NCBI GenBank assembly: GCA_900016875.1
Contig: FCNR01000028.1
Location: 1 to 64,000 of the forward strand
Source: Eubacteriaceae bacterium CHKCI004
GTDB lineage: Bacteria > Bacillota > Clostridia > Lachnospirales > Lachnospiraceae
Reading direction: 5' to 3'
DNA: 64,000 bases
How positions within the stretch are numbered: position 1 is the stretch's first letter; every line of letters starts with the position of its first letter. Below the pieces are notes generated by a model. It searched no databases. It was given only the letters and a program-made list of their open reading frames with translations, and was not told the DNA's origin. Position numbers and translations under genes: made by a program. Below, piece after piece: positions 16,661-25,762 of this stretch.

Positions 16661-17499
16661 TTTTGGAACGCCATTCGCACAATCTGCAGCTTCAGCGGCC
16701 CATCTGCAGCCCTGGCCAGAAGGCGGTGGATGGAGCGAACCCCCGGCCCCCGCAAATCCTGGTAGCCCAGCATATAGCCCCGGCTGGATACAGAGATGCG
16801 ATCCGACCAGGCAGGCAATTCTTTTTCCGCATCCCGGACGGAGAAGTACGCCCCCACATCCCGGATGCCCGCCTGTTTGACCCAGGTTTTCAGCATCAGT
16901 TTTACTGCCGTCGGTCCGGCGGCGTCAAATACCAGCCGTCCACCTGGAAATCGCTCCGCCATAGCCGCGCAGAGGGCTTGCACCTGTTCTGTTCGGAAGT
17001 AATAGAACACCCCGGCGGCAAAGAACACAGCTCCATCTTCAAGGGGAGTGTCAATGGCATCGAACCAGGAGAGGTCATTTAGGTCGGCGGTCAGGTTTTT
17101 CTCCCGTTCCCCGGCAGGGAGCAACGCTTCCCGCACCGCCATTACGTCGGGCAGGTCGATGTTATAGAGGCGACATTGCCCGTTGTCACAGGAGCGGCCT
17201 GTCTGATCCAGTCCGCAGCCCAGGTTCACCACAGCCGCCTGGGGATGATCAGCCAGGTAGTCTCGCACCTCCCAGGCCAGATCACTCTGGCGCATAGCCG
17301 CCTCCATAGCTCCGAAGGTCTGCATCAGACTGCCGGACGTCCGTTCCAAGGCGGAGAAATCGTAGTCCAGCTGCTCCAACAGTTCCACTGACAGCGGATC
17401 GGAAAACAGATGGGGAAAACGCCGGGTACACAGCGCCCGAGCGTACAAGGGGATCACCAGCGTCTCTTGTATCGTGTTCTTCTCAATGTGGTATTTCAT
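16579..17499 (-). CDS. SAM-dependent methyltransferase, LCMT/PPM-like
   Basis: 306 residues from the ATG at 17499 (RBS AGGAGGG). The SAM-binding region reads VVNLGCGLDQ near residue 90, then YNIDLPDV. The overall pattern (KNTIQETLVIPLYARA at the start, FPGGRLVFDAAG later) matches the leucine carboxyl methyltransferase-like family used in O-methylation. The last 27 or so residues, after QIVRMAF, are an out-of-frame reading of a hydrolase gene tail and not native. The methyltransferase core seems complete. It lies downstream of a second methyltransferase gene, with a 123-base gap holding a weak operator-like site. Confidence 0.7.
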   Translation of the reverse strand: MKYHIEKNTIQETLVIPLYARALCTRRFPHLFSDPLSVELLEQLDYDFSALERTSGSLMQTFGAMEAAMRQSDLAWEVRDYLADHPQAAVVNLGCGLDQTGRSCDNGQCRLYNIDLPDVMAVREALLPAGEREKNLTADLNDLSWFDAIDTPLEDGAVFFAAGVFYYFRTEQVQALCAAMAERFPGGRLVFDAAGPTAVKLMLKTWVKQAGIRDVGAYFSVRDAEKELPAWSDRISVSSRGYMLGYQDLRGPGVRSIHRLLARAADGPLKLQIVRMAFQKSHGGHRPDRRALGIDGAVGTVCRPGD

Positions 17500-17518
17500 T
17501 GGCACCCTCCTATGCTAA

Positions 17519-17534
17519 GTTCATTACTACTAAC
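17519..17534. promoter_or_regulatory. Weak operator-like site
   Basis: On the minus strand GTTAG-TAGTAA-TGAAC: full first arm, 3 of 5 in the second, same spacing as the perfect sites. Located 20 bases before the methyltransferase start. Confidence 0.3.
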
Positions 17535-17622
17535 CGAAGTACAGCATCTGCATACAGGCCAGCCAACAGTACACAAAAAGGGGTGCGTTTTGTTTGTGTC
17601 ATAGAAAGCCTATACACCGGCC

Positions 17623-18438
17623 TTATTTCCTCCCCACCAGCATCCGGGAGTCGCCCAGCATCATCATGGCCGCCCGCCGGCGGGAGCCGAAGGCCTCCTG
17701 GGCCGTGTCGATGATGTGTACGTCCTCATACCCCATGTCCCGTAGCTCCTGGGCGAAGGTCTCCATGTCCCCGTACATGCGGGGCTTCATCTCATCGTTG
17801 AGGGCGAACACGCCGCCCTTTTTCAGCACCCGCAGGGTTTCCAGCAGCAGTGTCCGCTTGTCTGAACCCATGATATTATGATAGACATAGTTGCTCACCA
17901 CCGCGTCGAAACTCTCATCCGGGAAGTCCAGCCTGTTTGCGTCCCCATGCTGGAACCGGCACCGGGCGGCTACACCTTCGCTTGCGGCGTTTTTCTCGCA
18001 CATAGCCTGGTTGTAGCCGAAGTCTACGCCCCAATAGTCAATGCCCACCACCTGGGCCGACGGCCAGGTGAGAGCCGCCCGGATGGATAATGGCCCGGAG
18101 CCGCAGCCCACTTCCAGCAGCTGCCCCTGCCCGTCAAAATCCAGATGGGAGAGGATGACCAGGTGGGTCCGCTCCATCATACCGCCACCCCCAAAGGCAT
18201 ATTGACGCCGTATCCAAGCGCACCACAGGAGCAGCGCCAGCAGGATCACTGCGGCAATCACGAACACCACACCCAGCGCCGTGATATGGAACACCGTAAA
18301 TGACAGCACCGCCAGTACCACAGACAGCGCCAAAAGGGCGCCTACCACATAGAAAACAGGGTTTGACATCCAGCTCCCGTAATCCTCTCCATGCGTCCCA
18401 AGGCGGATCTCTTTTTGCTGGACTTGATTTTGCTTCAT
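17623..18438 (-). CDS. Membrane-anchored SAM-dependent methyltransferase
   Basis: 271 residues from the ATG at 18438 (AAGGAG 9 bases upstream). Residues 20-80 form two membrane helices (VVGALLALSVVLAVLSFTVF, then ALGVVFVIAAVILLALLLW). The remainder is a class I methyltransferase: LLEVGCGSGPLSIRAA (motif I), GIDYWG, then VVSNYVYHNI and LRVLKKGGVFALND as in UbiE-like enzymes. Anchoring of such an enzyme suggests a membrane-bound or hydrophobic substrate. It lies 20 bases after a membrane protein gene and is probably co-transcribed with it under the operator at 19006. Confidence 0.75.
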   Translation of the reverse strand: MKQNQVQQKEIRLGTHGEDYGSWMSNPVFYVVGALLALSVVLAVLSFTVFHITALGVVFVIAAVILLALLLWCAWIRRQYAFGGGGMMERTHLVILSHLDFDGQGQLLEVGCGSGPLSIRAALTWPSAQVVGIDYWGVDFGYNQAMCEKNAASEGVAARCRFQHGDANRLDFPDESFDAVVSNYVYHNIMGSDKRTLLLETLRVLKKGGVFALNDEMKPRMYGDMETFAQELRDMGYEDVHIIDTAQEAFGSRRRAAMMMLGDSRMLVGRK

Positions 18439-18458
18439 TTGAACCATCTCCTTAATTA

Positions 18459-18971
18459 TCATATTTTTTGTAACAACAGACACAATCCCGCCTGGGCTGC
18501 CGCCATGAGTGGGCACAGCAAGAGCGGCCACTGAAGCAAATGCTCCGGCAGAGCGTATCCCTTCATCCAGGCTTTAAACTCATAGCCTGGTTGCCCTTCG
18601 GTTCCAGGGATGACAAAACGGCGTTTTGCTTTTTTCTGTATCAGCCAGAGGTCCAGAAAAATCAGGTCACAGACATTAACGATCATCCACTGGATATACC
18701 CCGTCAGGGCCAGACGCCAGAATCCTGTTGTGCCGCCCTCCACAGTGCTGACCGCACCATAAAGGAGGAGGGGCAGCCACTCCCCAAAGCAGATCCAAAG
18801 CCAGTAAAAACGGTTTTCGGCCTTTGTCGGTGGTTCTTCCGCCGCCTTGATGATGGCGGGCGGATAGCAGGGAAACATCAGCCGGGGCTTATACAGCGCC
18901 ACCGCCGCGGCGAACAGGTTAAAATAGGCCGCCATTGCGAGCCCGTCCAAGATGGTGCGCGTCCAATTCAT
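18459..18971 (-). CDS. Multi-pass membrane protein of unknown function
   Basis: 170 residues from the ATG at 18971 (AAAGGGG 6 bases upstream). About four hydrophobic segments (10-27, 55-75, 85-108, 145-165). No catalytic motif recognised. It is the first gene of the three-gene minus-strand group with two methyltransferases and is directly behind a perfect GTTAG-N6-CTAAC site, so it is probably co-regulated with the transporters. Confidence 0.6.
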   Translation of the reverse strand: MNWTRTILDGLAMAAYFNLFAAAVALYKPRLMFPCYPPAIIKAAEEPPTKAENRFYWLWICFGEWLPLLLYGAVSTVEGGTTGFWRLALTGYIQWMIVNVCDLIFLDLWLIQKKAKRRFVIPGTEGQPGYEFKAWMKGYALPEHLLQWPLLLCPLMAAAQAGLCLLLQKI

Positions 18972-19005
18972 ATACATCCCCTTTCACTTGTAAGCAAATC
19001 AACTG

Positions 19006-19021
19006 GTTAGCAATAACTAAC
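19006..19021. promoter_or_regulatory. Perfect GTTAG-N6-CTAAC operator
   Basis: GTTAG-CAATAA-CTAAC, 35 bases upstream of the membrane protein start on the minus strand. Confidence 0.65.
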
Positions 19022-19160
19022 TGATATGTATTCAGTATATCTTATCCCGCATGAAAAAGCAATATGAAAGCAAGAGGTTAGAACTAATGGATAGCTGAAA
19101 GCGCAGATAGAGGGCGTTATTTTTCAAGAATTGATTTACGCATGAAATTTTAAGCATAAG

Positions 19161-19202
19161 TAAGGCCGGGATTTTGCTGACAAGCGGCAAATCCCGGCCT
19201 TA
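19161..19202. terminator. Terminator downstream of AraC 2
   Basis: TAAGGCCGGGATTTT pairs with AAATCCCGGCCTTA around a 13-base loop. It directly follows the AraC 2 stop on the minus strand. Confidence 0.7.
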
Positions 19203-19205
19203 GTC

Positions 19206-20186
19206 TTATCCGTTTTCCAAATTCTTTGAACGCCTGTATTCCAGTGGCGATAGTCCAAACTGTTTTTTGAATACGGCTGCAAATTTCCCTTGATTGGAGT
19301 AGCCAACCTGCTCTGATATTTCGGCAATCGGACGCTTTGTGGCAGAGAGAAGTCTGGCGGCTTCATTCATGCGGATTTCTCGCAGCCAAGTAGATATATT
19401 TTGACCATATACGCCTCTAAAATAATTTTTCAGGCTGGTTTCACTGACCGAAAAGCGTTCTGCAATCTGCCTTACAGGGATGTGCTGGCGAAGGTCATCT
19501 GACAGAATTTTTGCTGTCCTTTTTGCAAGCTCCACTTGGGTTTCCGTGTAGAAGCCGCAGGTTTTCGGAGGCCGGATTTCCATGTTGAGAAGCCGGTGGA
19601 TAAGTTCAAGCGTATAGATTTGCAAATGGAAGGCAGACGGTCTTTCCGAAAGCTGCCAGAGTTTTTGAAATATATTTTCCAGTTCGCTGTCCGCTTCGTT
19701 GATATATGTTTTATGGTTTGCGCAATAGTTTTCTTCCAGGCGCATGAGATCAATCGAAAAAGATTTCATCAATTCGCCGCAGGACTGTAATAGGAGCGAA
19801 AGGTCAAAGTATATTTTTATGCCCTGATATTGCCGTGTGGGAAAGATGTACTCTTTCTGCGCTGTCTGCCCACTGATACAAAAGTCGTTTTCCTTCAGGT
19901 AAATGTATGAACCATCATCGAGAAGCAGTTCACTTCTGCCGGAAATACAATAGTTAATCAATAATGGCCTTAACTCTGAGTTGGCTTCTGACTCCGGCCA
20001 CACAGGAGCATTTACAAAAATAAAAGCTAATGTCAGGCCCGGAAAGAGCGTATGGAATGTCATGCGTCCTTTACCATTTGTCTGATCTAATAGTAGTTCG
20101 CTGCTATTTGGGCTGTTTTTCAAAGTCACACCTGAAACGGAATTGCTGTTTTCCAAAATGCTGTATATCATATCACGCAACTGCAT
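19206..20186 (-). CDS. AraC-family transcriptional regulator 2
   Basis: 326 residues if it starts at the ATG at 20186 (MQLRDMIYSI), chosen by alignment to AraC 3; an ATG at 20201 is also possible. The N-terminal sensing domain contains LINYCISGRSELLLDDGSYI, the same layout as in AraC 3 (LFNYCVTGRCEIVLNNGNYV). The C-terminal AraC domain reads RFSVSETSLKNYFRGVYGQN, then RPIAEISEQVGYSNQGKFAA. Divergent from the second ECF module, so probably its activator. Confidence 0.85.
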   Translation of the reverse strand: MQLRDMIYSILENSNSVSGVTLKNSPNSSELLLDQTNGKGRMTFHTLFPGLTLAFIFVNAPVWPESEANSELRPLLINYCISGRSELLLDDGSYIYLKENDFCISGQTAQKEYIFPTRQYQGIKIYFDLSLLLQSCGELMKSFSIDLMRLEENYCANHKTYINEADSELENIFQKLWQLSERPSAFHLQIYTLELIHRLLNMEIRPPKTCGFYTETQVELAKRTAKILSDDLRQHIPVRQIAERFSVSETSLKNYFRGVYGQNISTWLREIRMNEAARLLSATKRPIAEISEQVGYSNQGKFAAVFKKQFGLSPLEYRRSKNLENG

Positions 20187-20346
20187 TGCCCCTTTCATCA
20201 TGTAAAATCGTTGATATTATTATATCGGCGACAAAATTTCCGGTCAATGGGTATTCCGGCCAAAGGTCAAAACTCCTTGCTATACGGGCCTAAAATACCG
20301 ATATGTGCATAGAAGCATTATCTGATGTGTGCTACCATTAGAACTG

Positions 20347-20362
20347 GTTAGCGAAGTCTAAT
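20347..20362. promoter_or_regulatory. GTTAG-N6-CTAAT operator before ECF module 2
   Basis: GTTAG-CGAAGT-CTAAT: one mismatch, same spacing. Located 38 bases before the S component start in the divergent AraC 2/ECF 2 region. Confidence 0.55.
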
Positions 20363-20399
20363 CAAAAAAAAGAAAGCAATCATGTTAGGAGGTTTCGCA

Positions 20400-20978
20400 A
20401 TGAACAAATTGCAAGGAAAGGATCTCATCAACATCGGTATTTTCACGGCGATTTATTTTATCGTCATTTTCGCGGCGGCGTCTATCGGCTTTATCCCGAT
20501 TTTCATTCCGCTTATCAGCGTGATCGTGCCGCTTGTAGGCGGTATTCCGATGATGTTGTTCTTCTCCAAAATCAAGAAATTCGGTATGCTTACCATCTGC
20601 GGGGTGCTGCTCGGTATCATCATGCTGCTGACCGGCATGGGTTATTGGTGCATTCCCACCGGGCTGATCGTCGGCCTGATTTCCGATTTTATGATGAAAG
20701 CCTGTGACTACAAAAACGCTAAGCGTGAAGTGCTGATCCACGGCGTTTTTTCCATGTGGGTAATCGGTGCCTTTATTCCCATCGTTGTGACCCGGGACGC
20801 TTACTACCAGAGCCTGCTTCCCGGTTATGGTCAGGAATATGCCGACACGCTCATGGCCTATATGCCTGACTGGATTTTGCCGGTACTTCTGGTAGCTGCT
20901 TTTGTCAGCGGTCTTGTGGGTGGCCTGATTGGACAAAAGATTTTCAAAAAGCACTTTGAGCGGGCGGGAATTGTGTAA
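20400..20978 (+). CDS. ECF transporter S component (Trep_Strep/MptD-like) 2
   Basis: 192 residues from the ATG at 20400 (TTAGGAGG upstream). About six membrane segments. It closely resembles S component 3 (MNKLQGKDLINIGIFTAIYF here, MSNKLQAKDLINLGLFTVLY there) and ends KKHFERAGIV. Overlaps the T component gene by one base. The substrate may be related to, but not the same as, that of module 1, whose S protein is more distant. Confidence 0.8.
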   Translation: MNKLQGKDLINIGIFTAIYFIVIFAAASIGFIPIFIPLISVIVPLVGGIPMMLFFSKIKKFGMLTICGVLLGIIMLLTGMGYWCIPTGLIVGLISDFMMKACDYKNAKREVLIHGVFSMWVIGAFIPIVVTRDAYYQSLLPGYGQEYADTLMAYMPDWILPVLLVAAFVSGLVGGLIGQKIFKKHFERAGIV

Positions 20979-21715
20979 TGAGCCGCGAACTTCTTGCAAG
21001 TCAAAAAAATAACAGTGGAATTTTATTAGACCCCCGGACAAAACTGGCGGTACTGATTACCATATCCGTTTTTATTTTAGGCGGTTCGTATGAAGGTATT
21101 ATGCAGTATTACATCATCGTGCTGGCGGCCATCCCTCTGCTGCTTTTGTTAGCGGCCAGGAAATGGAAAGGCGCTGTTCTCTATATCCTGATTTTTGGGG
21201 GCAGCTTGTGCCTGGAAATGTTTGGCCTGTCCTGCCTGACCGGTGTGGCAAACTATATTGCAGTAGCCATCGTTGGTATCCTGCTGAGATTTACACCCGG
21301 TGTGGTTATGGGATATTTCGTTGTGACAACAACAACGGTCAGTGAATTTGTCGCGGCAATGGAACGGCTCCATCTGCCGCAGCAAATCACTATTCCCATG
21401 TCCGTGATGTTTCGTTTCTTCCCTACGGTTGCAGAAGAATGGAGCGCCATCGGGGACGCCATGCGGATGCGTGGCGTCCGCTTTGGCGGCGGAAAAGCCG
21501 GCGCGATTTTAGAGTATCGGATTGTCCCCATGATGATCTGCTCCGTCAAAATTGGTGAGGAACTCTCTCAGGCAGCTCTCACACGGGGCTTGGGCGGCCC
21601 TGTGAAGCGGACAAATATCTGTAAGCTGGGCTTTCATGTGCAAGACATTCTTTTTCTGCTGATCTGTCTCGGTGCCTTCGCAGCACAAATTTATGTGCTG
21701 GCTACAAGGGGGTGA
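20978..21715 (+). CDS. ECF transporter T component (EcfT) 2
   Basis: 245 residues with four or five membrane segments. The LLDPRTKLAVLI start is typical of EcfT, and the coupling motif is QAALTRGLGG near residue 205. The first base of its ATG is the last base of the S component stop. Confidence 0.85.
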   Translation: MSRELLASQKNNSGILLDPRTKLAVLITISVFILGGSYEGIMQYYIIVLAAIPLLLLLAARKWKGAVLYILIFGGSLCLEMFGLSCLTGVANYIAVAIVGILLRFTPGVVMGYFVVTTTTVSEFVAAMERLHLPQQITIPMSVMFRFFPTVAEEWSAIGDAMRMRGVRFGGGKAGAILEYRIVPMMICSVKIGEELSQAALTRGLGGPVKRTNICKLGFHVQDILFLLICLGAFAAQIYVLATRG

Positions 21716-21719
21716 TGAA

Positions 21720-23222
21720 GTGATTGAATGTAGGGATGTGTCATTTTCCTATCCAGCGAGCGGTTTGCCTGACAGTGAAAAGCAGGCGGTCGGCGCTTTG
21801 AAACATATTTTCTGCACCATTGAGGACGGTTCTTTTGTCCTGCTTTGCGGAACTTCCGGCTGTGGAAAAACAACGATGACCCGTCTGTTCAACGGCCTTA
21901 TTCCTCATTACCATGAGGGGACTTATACCGGCTCCGTCTATCTGGATGGAAAGGATACCCGCGACCTGTCACTGTTTGATATTTCTCTAAAAGTCGGTTC
22001 TGTATTTCAAAATCCGCGTTCTCAGTTTTTTAATGTGGACACGACCAGCGAACTGGCTTTCGGCCCGGAGAACCACGGCATGGCTGAAGATATTGTGCGC
22101 GAACGGGTAAAGCGTGTAGCTGCACAGCTAAAGCTGGAGCCGCTGCTTGATAGAAGTATTTTTTCTTTGTCCGGGGGTGAAAAACAAAAAATCGCCTGCG
22201 GATCGGCAGCAGCTACCTCCCCGGATGTTTATGTGCTGGATGAACCATCATCCAACCTTGACACATACGCTATCGCTGATTTTCGGCAGCTTCTCTTTGC
22301 TTTGAAATCGCAAGGAAAGACCATCATTATCTCTGAACACCGGCTGTACTATCTGTCTGGCCTCTTTGACCGCGTTCTGTATTTGAAAGACGGAGAAATT
22401 GAAGGAGATTATACAGCGGAGGAGTTTTGCCGCCTGTCAGCAAAACAGCGAGAGGAAATGGGGCTTCGGCCTCTTGAACTTGCAGGGCTTTCAGAAGTTG
22501 AAGGGCCGCCGCAGCGAATAAATGAGGCGGTTTGGACGATAAAGAATGTGTCCTTTGCCTATAAGCATGAGCAGGAAACTTTGCATATAACGGAAACTAC
22601 TTTCCCATCCGGCAGCGCCACGGCTATTATCGGACATAACGGTGCGGGAAAATCCACCTTTGCCCGGTGCCTCTGCGGATTGGAAAAGCACTTCAAGGGG
22701 ACAGTGCAGGATCGGAGCAAGATTTATTCCAGAAAAGAACGACTGAAACTCTGCTATATGGTTATGCAGGATGTAAACCATCAGCTTTTTACCGAAAGTG
22801 TTCTGGATGAAATTCTGCTCAGTATGGGAACTGAAGATAAGCAAAGAGCAAGAGAAATCTTAAAGGAGATGGACTTGCTGCCTTATGAGGACTGCCACCC
22901 GATGGGGCTATCAGGCGGCCAGAAGCAGCGTGTGGCAGTTGCCTCTGCGATTGCTTCGGAGCGCCCCCTGATTTTATTTGATGAGCCAACAAGCGGCCTT
23001 GACCTTTTTCACATGAGGCAGGTTGCCAGTGTTGTTAATCAAGTGGCAGATACTGAAAGAACTGCGCTTGTAGTGACCCATGACCCGGAATTTATTTTAC
23101 GGTGCTGTAATTATGTCCTTCACTTAGAAAACGGGCAAATTCAGGAAAGTTATTCCATAGAGAACAACGATGGCCGAAATCGGCTGCTCAAGTTTTTCCT
23201 GCAGGATATGGGAACAGGGTAA
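21720..23222 (+). CDS. ECF ATPase, two ABC domains fused (EcfA-EcfA') 2
   Basis: 500 residues from a GTG at 21720 preceded by AAGGGGGTGAT; upstream in-frame codons lie inside EcfT. Domain 1: Walker A GTSGCGKTT, Q-loop FQNPRSQFF, signature LSGGEKQK, Walker B VLDEPSSNLD. Domain 2: Walker A GHNGAGKST, signature LSGGQKQR, Walker B LFDEPTSGLD, H-loop VTHD. No half-transporter pair follows this module; the next gene (AraC 3) is convergent. Confidence 0.9.
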   Translation: MIECRDVSFSYPASGLPDSEKQAVGALKHIFCTIEDGSFVLLCGTSGCGKTTMTRLFNGLIPHYHEGTYTGSVYLDGKDTRDLSLFDISLKVGSVFQNPRSQFFNVDTTSELAFGPENHGMAEDIVRERVKRVAAQLKLEPLLDRSIFSLSGGEKQKIACGSAAATSPDVYVLDEPSSNLDTYAIADFRQLLFALKSQGKTIIISEHRLYYLSGLFDRVLYLKDGEIEGDYTAEEFCRLSAKQREEMGLRPLELAGLSEVEGPPQRINEAVWTIKNVSFAYKHEQETLHITETTFPSGSATAIIGHNGAGKSTFARCLCGLEKHFKGTVQDRSKIYSRKERLKLCYMVMQDVNHQLFTESVLDEILLSMGTEDKQRAREILKEMDLLPYEDCHPMGLSGGQKQRVAVASAIASERPLILFDEPTSGLDLFHMRQVASVVNQVADTERTALVVTHDPEFILRCCNYVLHLENGQIQESYSIENNDGRNRLLKFFLQDMGTG

Positions 23223-23231
23223 CAAATAAGT

Positions 23232-24224
23232 TTAACCTTGCTTTAAATGTATGGAACGGCGGTATTCCAACGGCGTTTGTCCATATTGCTTTTTGAATAC
23301 AGCAGCAAACTTACTTTGGTTCATATAGCCCACCTGTTCTGCTACTTCAGATACAGACAATTTGGTTGAAGCAAATAATTCAGCAGCTTTTTTTAGCCGT
23401 ATTTCACGCAGATATACAGAAATGTTTTGGCCATAAACGCCACGAAAATAATTTTTCAGGCTGGTTTCACTGACAGAAAAGCGGGCGGCTAATTCCCATG
23501 CTGGATGGTGCTGGCGCAGGTCGGAAGTGATGATTTTTTCCACCTGCTTCGCAATATCTACCTGTGTTTCTGTAAAAAATGTACATGCCTGTGAAGGAGG
23601 AAGGTTATCAAGATTTTGTAAATATGAAAACAGCGCCAGAGAATAGATCTTCATCTGGGTGACAGCAACAGAGTCTGGTAAATCAAAAAGCTCCCAAAGT
23701 TTTTTTAAAATAGTTTCTGCTTCTGCAGGGGCCGGGGATATGTAGGTGCTTTCTTCCGGACAGTAATGCTTTACAATCTGATGAAAGTCAATGCCAAATT
23801 CCCGCAGCAACCATGTGTTTTCATTTGCGATCGTTGTAAGATCAATAAAAAATTCCAGCCCTTCATAAATGTGTCGGGGATACTGATATTGATTCTGAGC
23901 AAAATGTTCCGTGAAAGACAGATCATTGTCTTTAAGATAAACATAGTTTCCGTTATTAAGGACAATTTCACAGCGTCCTGTAACACAATAATTGAATAAA
24001 AGAGGTCCTGTTGCATTGGAGCCATTTTCATGGAAATCCGGTGCAGGCCATATGGGAGAATTAACAAAAATATATGCCAGGTTAAAACCCGGAAAAAGAG
24101 AGTAGAAAGTCATGGACCCTTTTCCGGATGTACTCTTGAAAAGAAGTTCTGTACTGGTTTCAATGCTTTTTATTGATATACCGGGGATTTCAATACACTT
24201 TTTCAGAATATCATCAATTTTCAT
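23232..24224 (-). CDS. AraC-family transcriptional regulator 3
   Basis: 330 residues from the ATG at 24224 (AAAGGAGTTCCAT upstream); the longer frame to 24392 enters the operator region. The N-terminal sensing domain is like that of AraC 2, and the C-terminal double helix-turn-helix is RFSVSETSLKNYFRGVYGQN, then LSVSEVAEQVGYMNQSKFAA. Divergent from ECF module 3. Confidence 0.85.
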   Translation of the reverse strand: MKIDDILKKCIEIPGISIKSIETSTELLFKSTSGKGSMTFYSLFPGFNLAYIFVNSPIWPAPDFHENGSNATGPLLFNYCVTGRCEIVLNNGNYVYLKDNDLSFTEHFAQNQYQYPRHIYEGLEFFIDLTTIANENTWLLREFGIDFHQIVKHYCPEESTYISPAPAEAETILKKLWELFDLPDSVAVTQMKIYSLALFSYLQNLDNLPPSQACTFFTETQVDIAKQVEKIITSDLRQHHPAWELAARFSVSETSLKNYFRGVYGQNISVYLREIRLKKAAELFASTKLSVSEVAEQVGYMNQSKFAAVFKKQYGQTPLEYRRSIHLKQG

Positions 24225-24384
24225 ATGGAACTCCTTTAGTATGAATGAGGATCGGTTGTCAAAGGCTACTTTTATATTATAGTCAAGCTGGATGATCTGG
24301 TCAATGGAAAAACTCGTTGCTGTTTGGAGCCAAAAAGCTGATAGGTCGTAGAGAAACGTAAGAACATCTGATATTCTGTTCTGT

Positions 24385-24400
24385 GTTAGCATTATCTAAC
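24385..24400. promoter_or_regulatory. Perfect GTTAG-N6-CTAAC operator before ECF module 3
   Basis: GTTAG-CATTAT-CTAAC, 26 bases before the S component 3 start. Confidence 0.65.
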
Positions 24401-24425
24401 CAGTAAATGAATGGAGGTATTCGTT

Positions 24426-25010
24426 ATGAGCAACAAGTTACAAGCAAAGGACCTGATTAACCTGGGTCTGTTCACCGTTCTCTACTTCGTGATTGGCTGC
24501 TGTGTCGCCATCCCTATTGGGTTTGTACCCATCTTTCTACCGATCCTCGGTGCCCTGTGGTCTTTGATTACAGGTATTCCTTTCATGCTGTTCCTGACAA
24601 GAGTGAAGAAATTCGGCATGGTTACGATAATGGGGATTTTAAGTGGTTTGCTGATGGGGTTGACCGGAATGGGGTTCTGGGGCGTACCCATGGGCGTAAT
24701 CTTTGGCTTACTGGGGGATTTGATTTTGAAATCTGGTGGTTATAAAAGTGCCAAAAAGAGCCTGATTGGTTATGCGGTATTCAGTCTTTGGATGGTTGGT
24801 ACATACATTCCCATGTATTTCATGGTAGAGGACTCCTGGGCCAGTTTTGCGGCCAGCTTCGGTGAGGAATACGCTGATCGGGTAATGGCTGTCATGCCCA
24901 TGTGGAGCATTGTTCTGGTAATCGCCGGAATTTTTGTCTTTGCAATTTTGGGCGGTCTGTTGGGTAAGGCGCTTCTGAAAAAGCATTTTGCTAAAGCGGG
25001 AATTGTGTAA
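24426..25010 (+). CDS. ECF transporter S component (Trep_Strep/MptD-like) 3
   Basis: 194 residues from the ATG at 24426 (GGAGGTATTCGTT upstream). About six membrane segments; ends KKHFAKAGIV. Close relative of S component 2. Overlaps EcfT 3 by one base. Confidence 0.8.
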   Translation: MSNKLQAKDLINLGLFTVLYFVIGCCVAIPIGFVPIFLPILGALWSLITGIPFMLFLTRVKKFGMVTIMGILSGLLMGLTGMGFWGVPMGVIFGLLGDLILKSGGYKSAKKSLIGYAVFSLWMVGTYIPMYFMVEDSWASFAASFGEEYADRVMAVMPMWSIVLVIAGIFVFAILGGLLGKALLKKHFAKAGIV

Positions 25011-25750
25011 TGAACGGGGTATCATTCTCTGCAACAACCGAAAATAGAAAAGGGATATTGCTTGACCCTCGCACAAAGCTCGTCCTATTGTTGACGATTA
25101 CGACACTGATGTTCAGCACCAGCAACGAAGGAATTATGAATATTGTCAAGCCCTGTTTAAGCCTTGTGCCTTTTATGTTGATTTTATCGGAGCGTCGTTT
25201 CAAAACGGCAGGAAAGTATTTGCTATTATATGTGGCTTGTTTTGTGTTAGAACGGATAGCCCTTACAACATTGAGCGGCCTGCTTTCTTTTATTGTGCTT
25301 GCGATTACATCTATCATGACACGGTTTGCACCTGGCATCATGACGGGAGCCTATTTGATTTCATCGACTTCGGTCAGTGAATTTATCGGCGCAATGGAGC
25401 GTATGCACATTACAGAAAAAATCGTCATTCCTATGTCTGTGATTTTCCGCTTTTTCCCTACAATCAGCGAAGAATATCAGGCAATCCGGGACGCAATGAA
25501 AATGCGGAACATCCGTTTTGGCGGAAAAAATCCTTTTCTGATGGTAGAATACAGGCTTGTTCCATTGATGGTATCCGTTGTGAAGATTGGCGATGAACTA
25601 TCTGCTGCTGCGTTGACCCGGGGGCTGGGTGCCCCCGTTAGACGCACAAATGTATGTCAGATCGGTTTTCATTTTCAAGATGTGGTTGCAATCTTGTTCT
25701 GTATCATCTGTTTTGTTTTATTTTTATTGCAGCAGCAAATTGCTTTTTGA
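25010..25750 (+). CDS. ECF transporter T component (EcfT) 3
   Basis: 246 residues with LLDPRTKLVLLL at the start, several membrane segments, and the coupling motif AAALTRGLGA near residue 207. Closely related to EcfT 2. Confidence 0.85.
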   Translation: MNGVSFSATTENRKGILLDPRTKLVLLLTITTLMFSTSNEGIMNIVKPCLSLVPFMLILSERRFKTAGKYLLLYVACFVLERIALTTLSGLLSFIVLAITSIMTRFAPGIMTGAYLISSTSVSEFIGAMERMHITEKIVIPMSVIFRFFPTISEEYQAIRDAMKMRNIRFGGKNPFLMVEYRLVPLMVSVVKIGDELSAAALTRGLGAPVRRTNVCQIGFHFQDVVAILFCIICFVLFLLQQQIAF

Positions 25751-25762
25751 GGAGGTGAGCCT

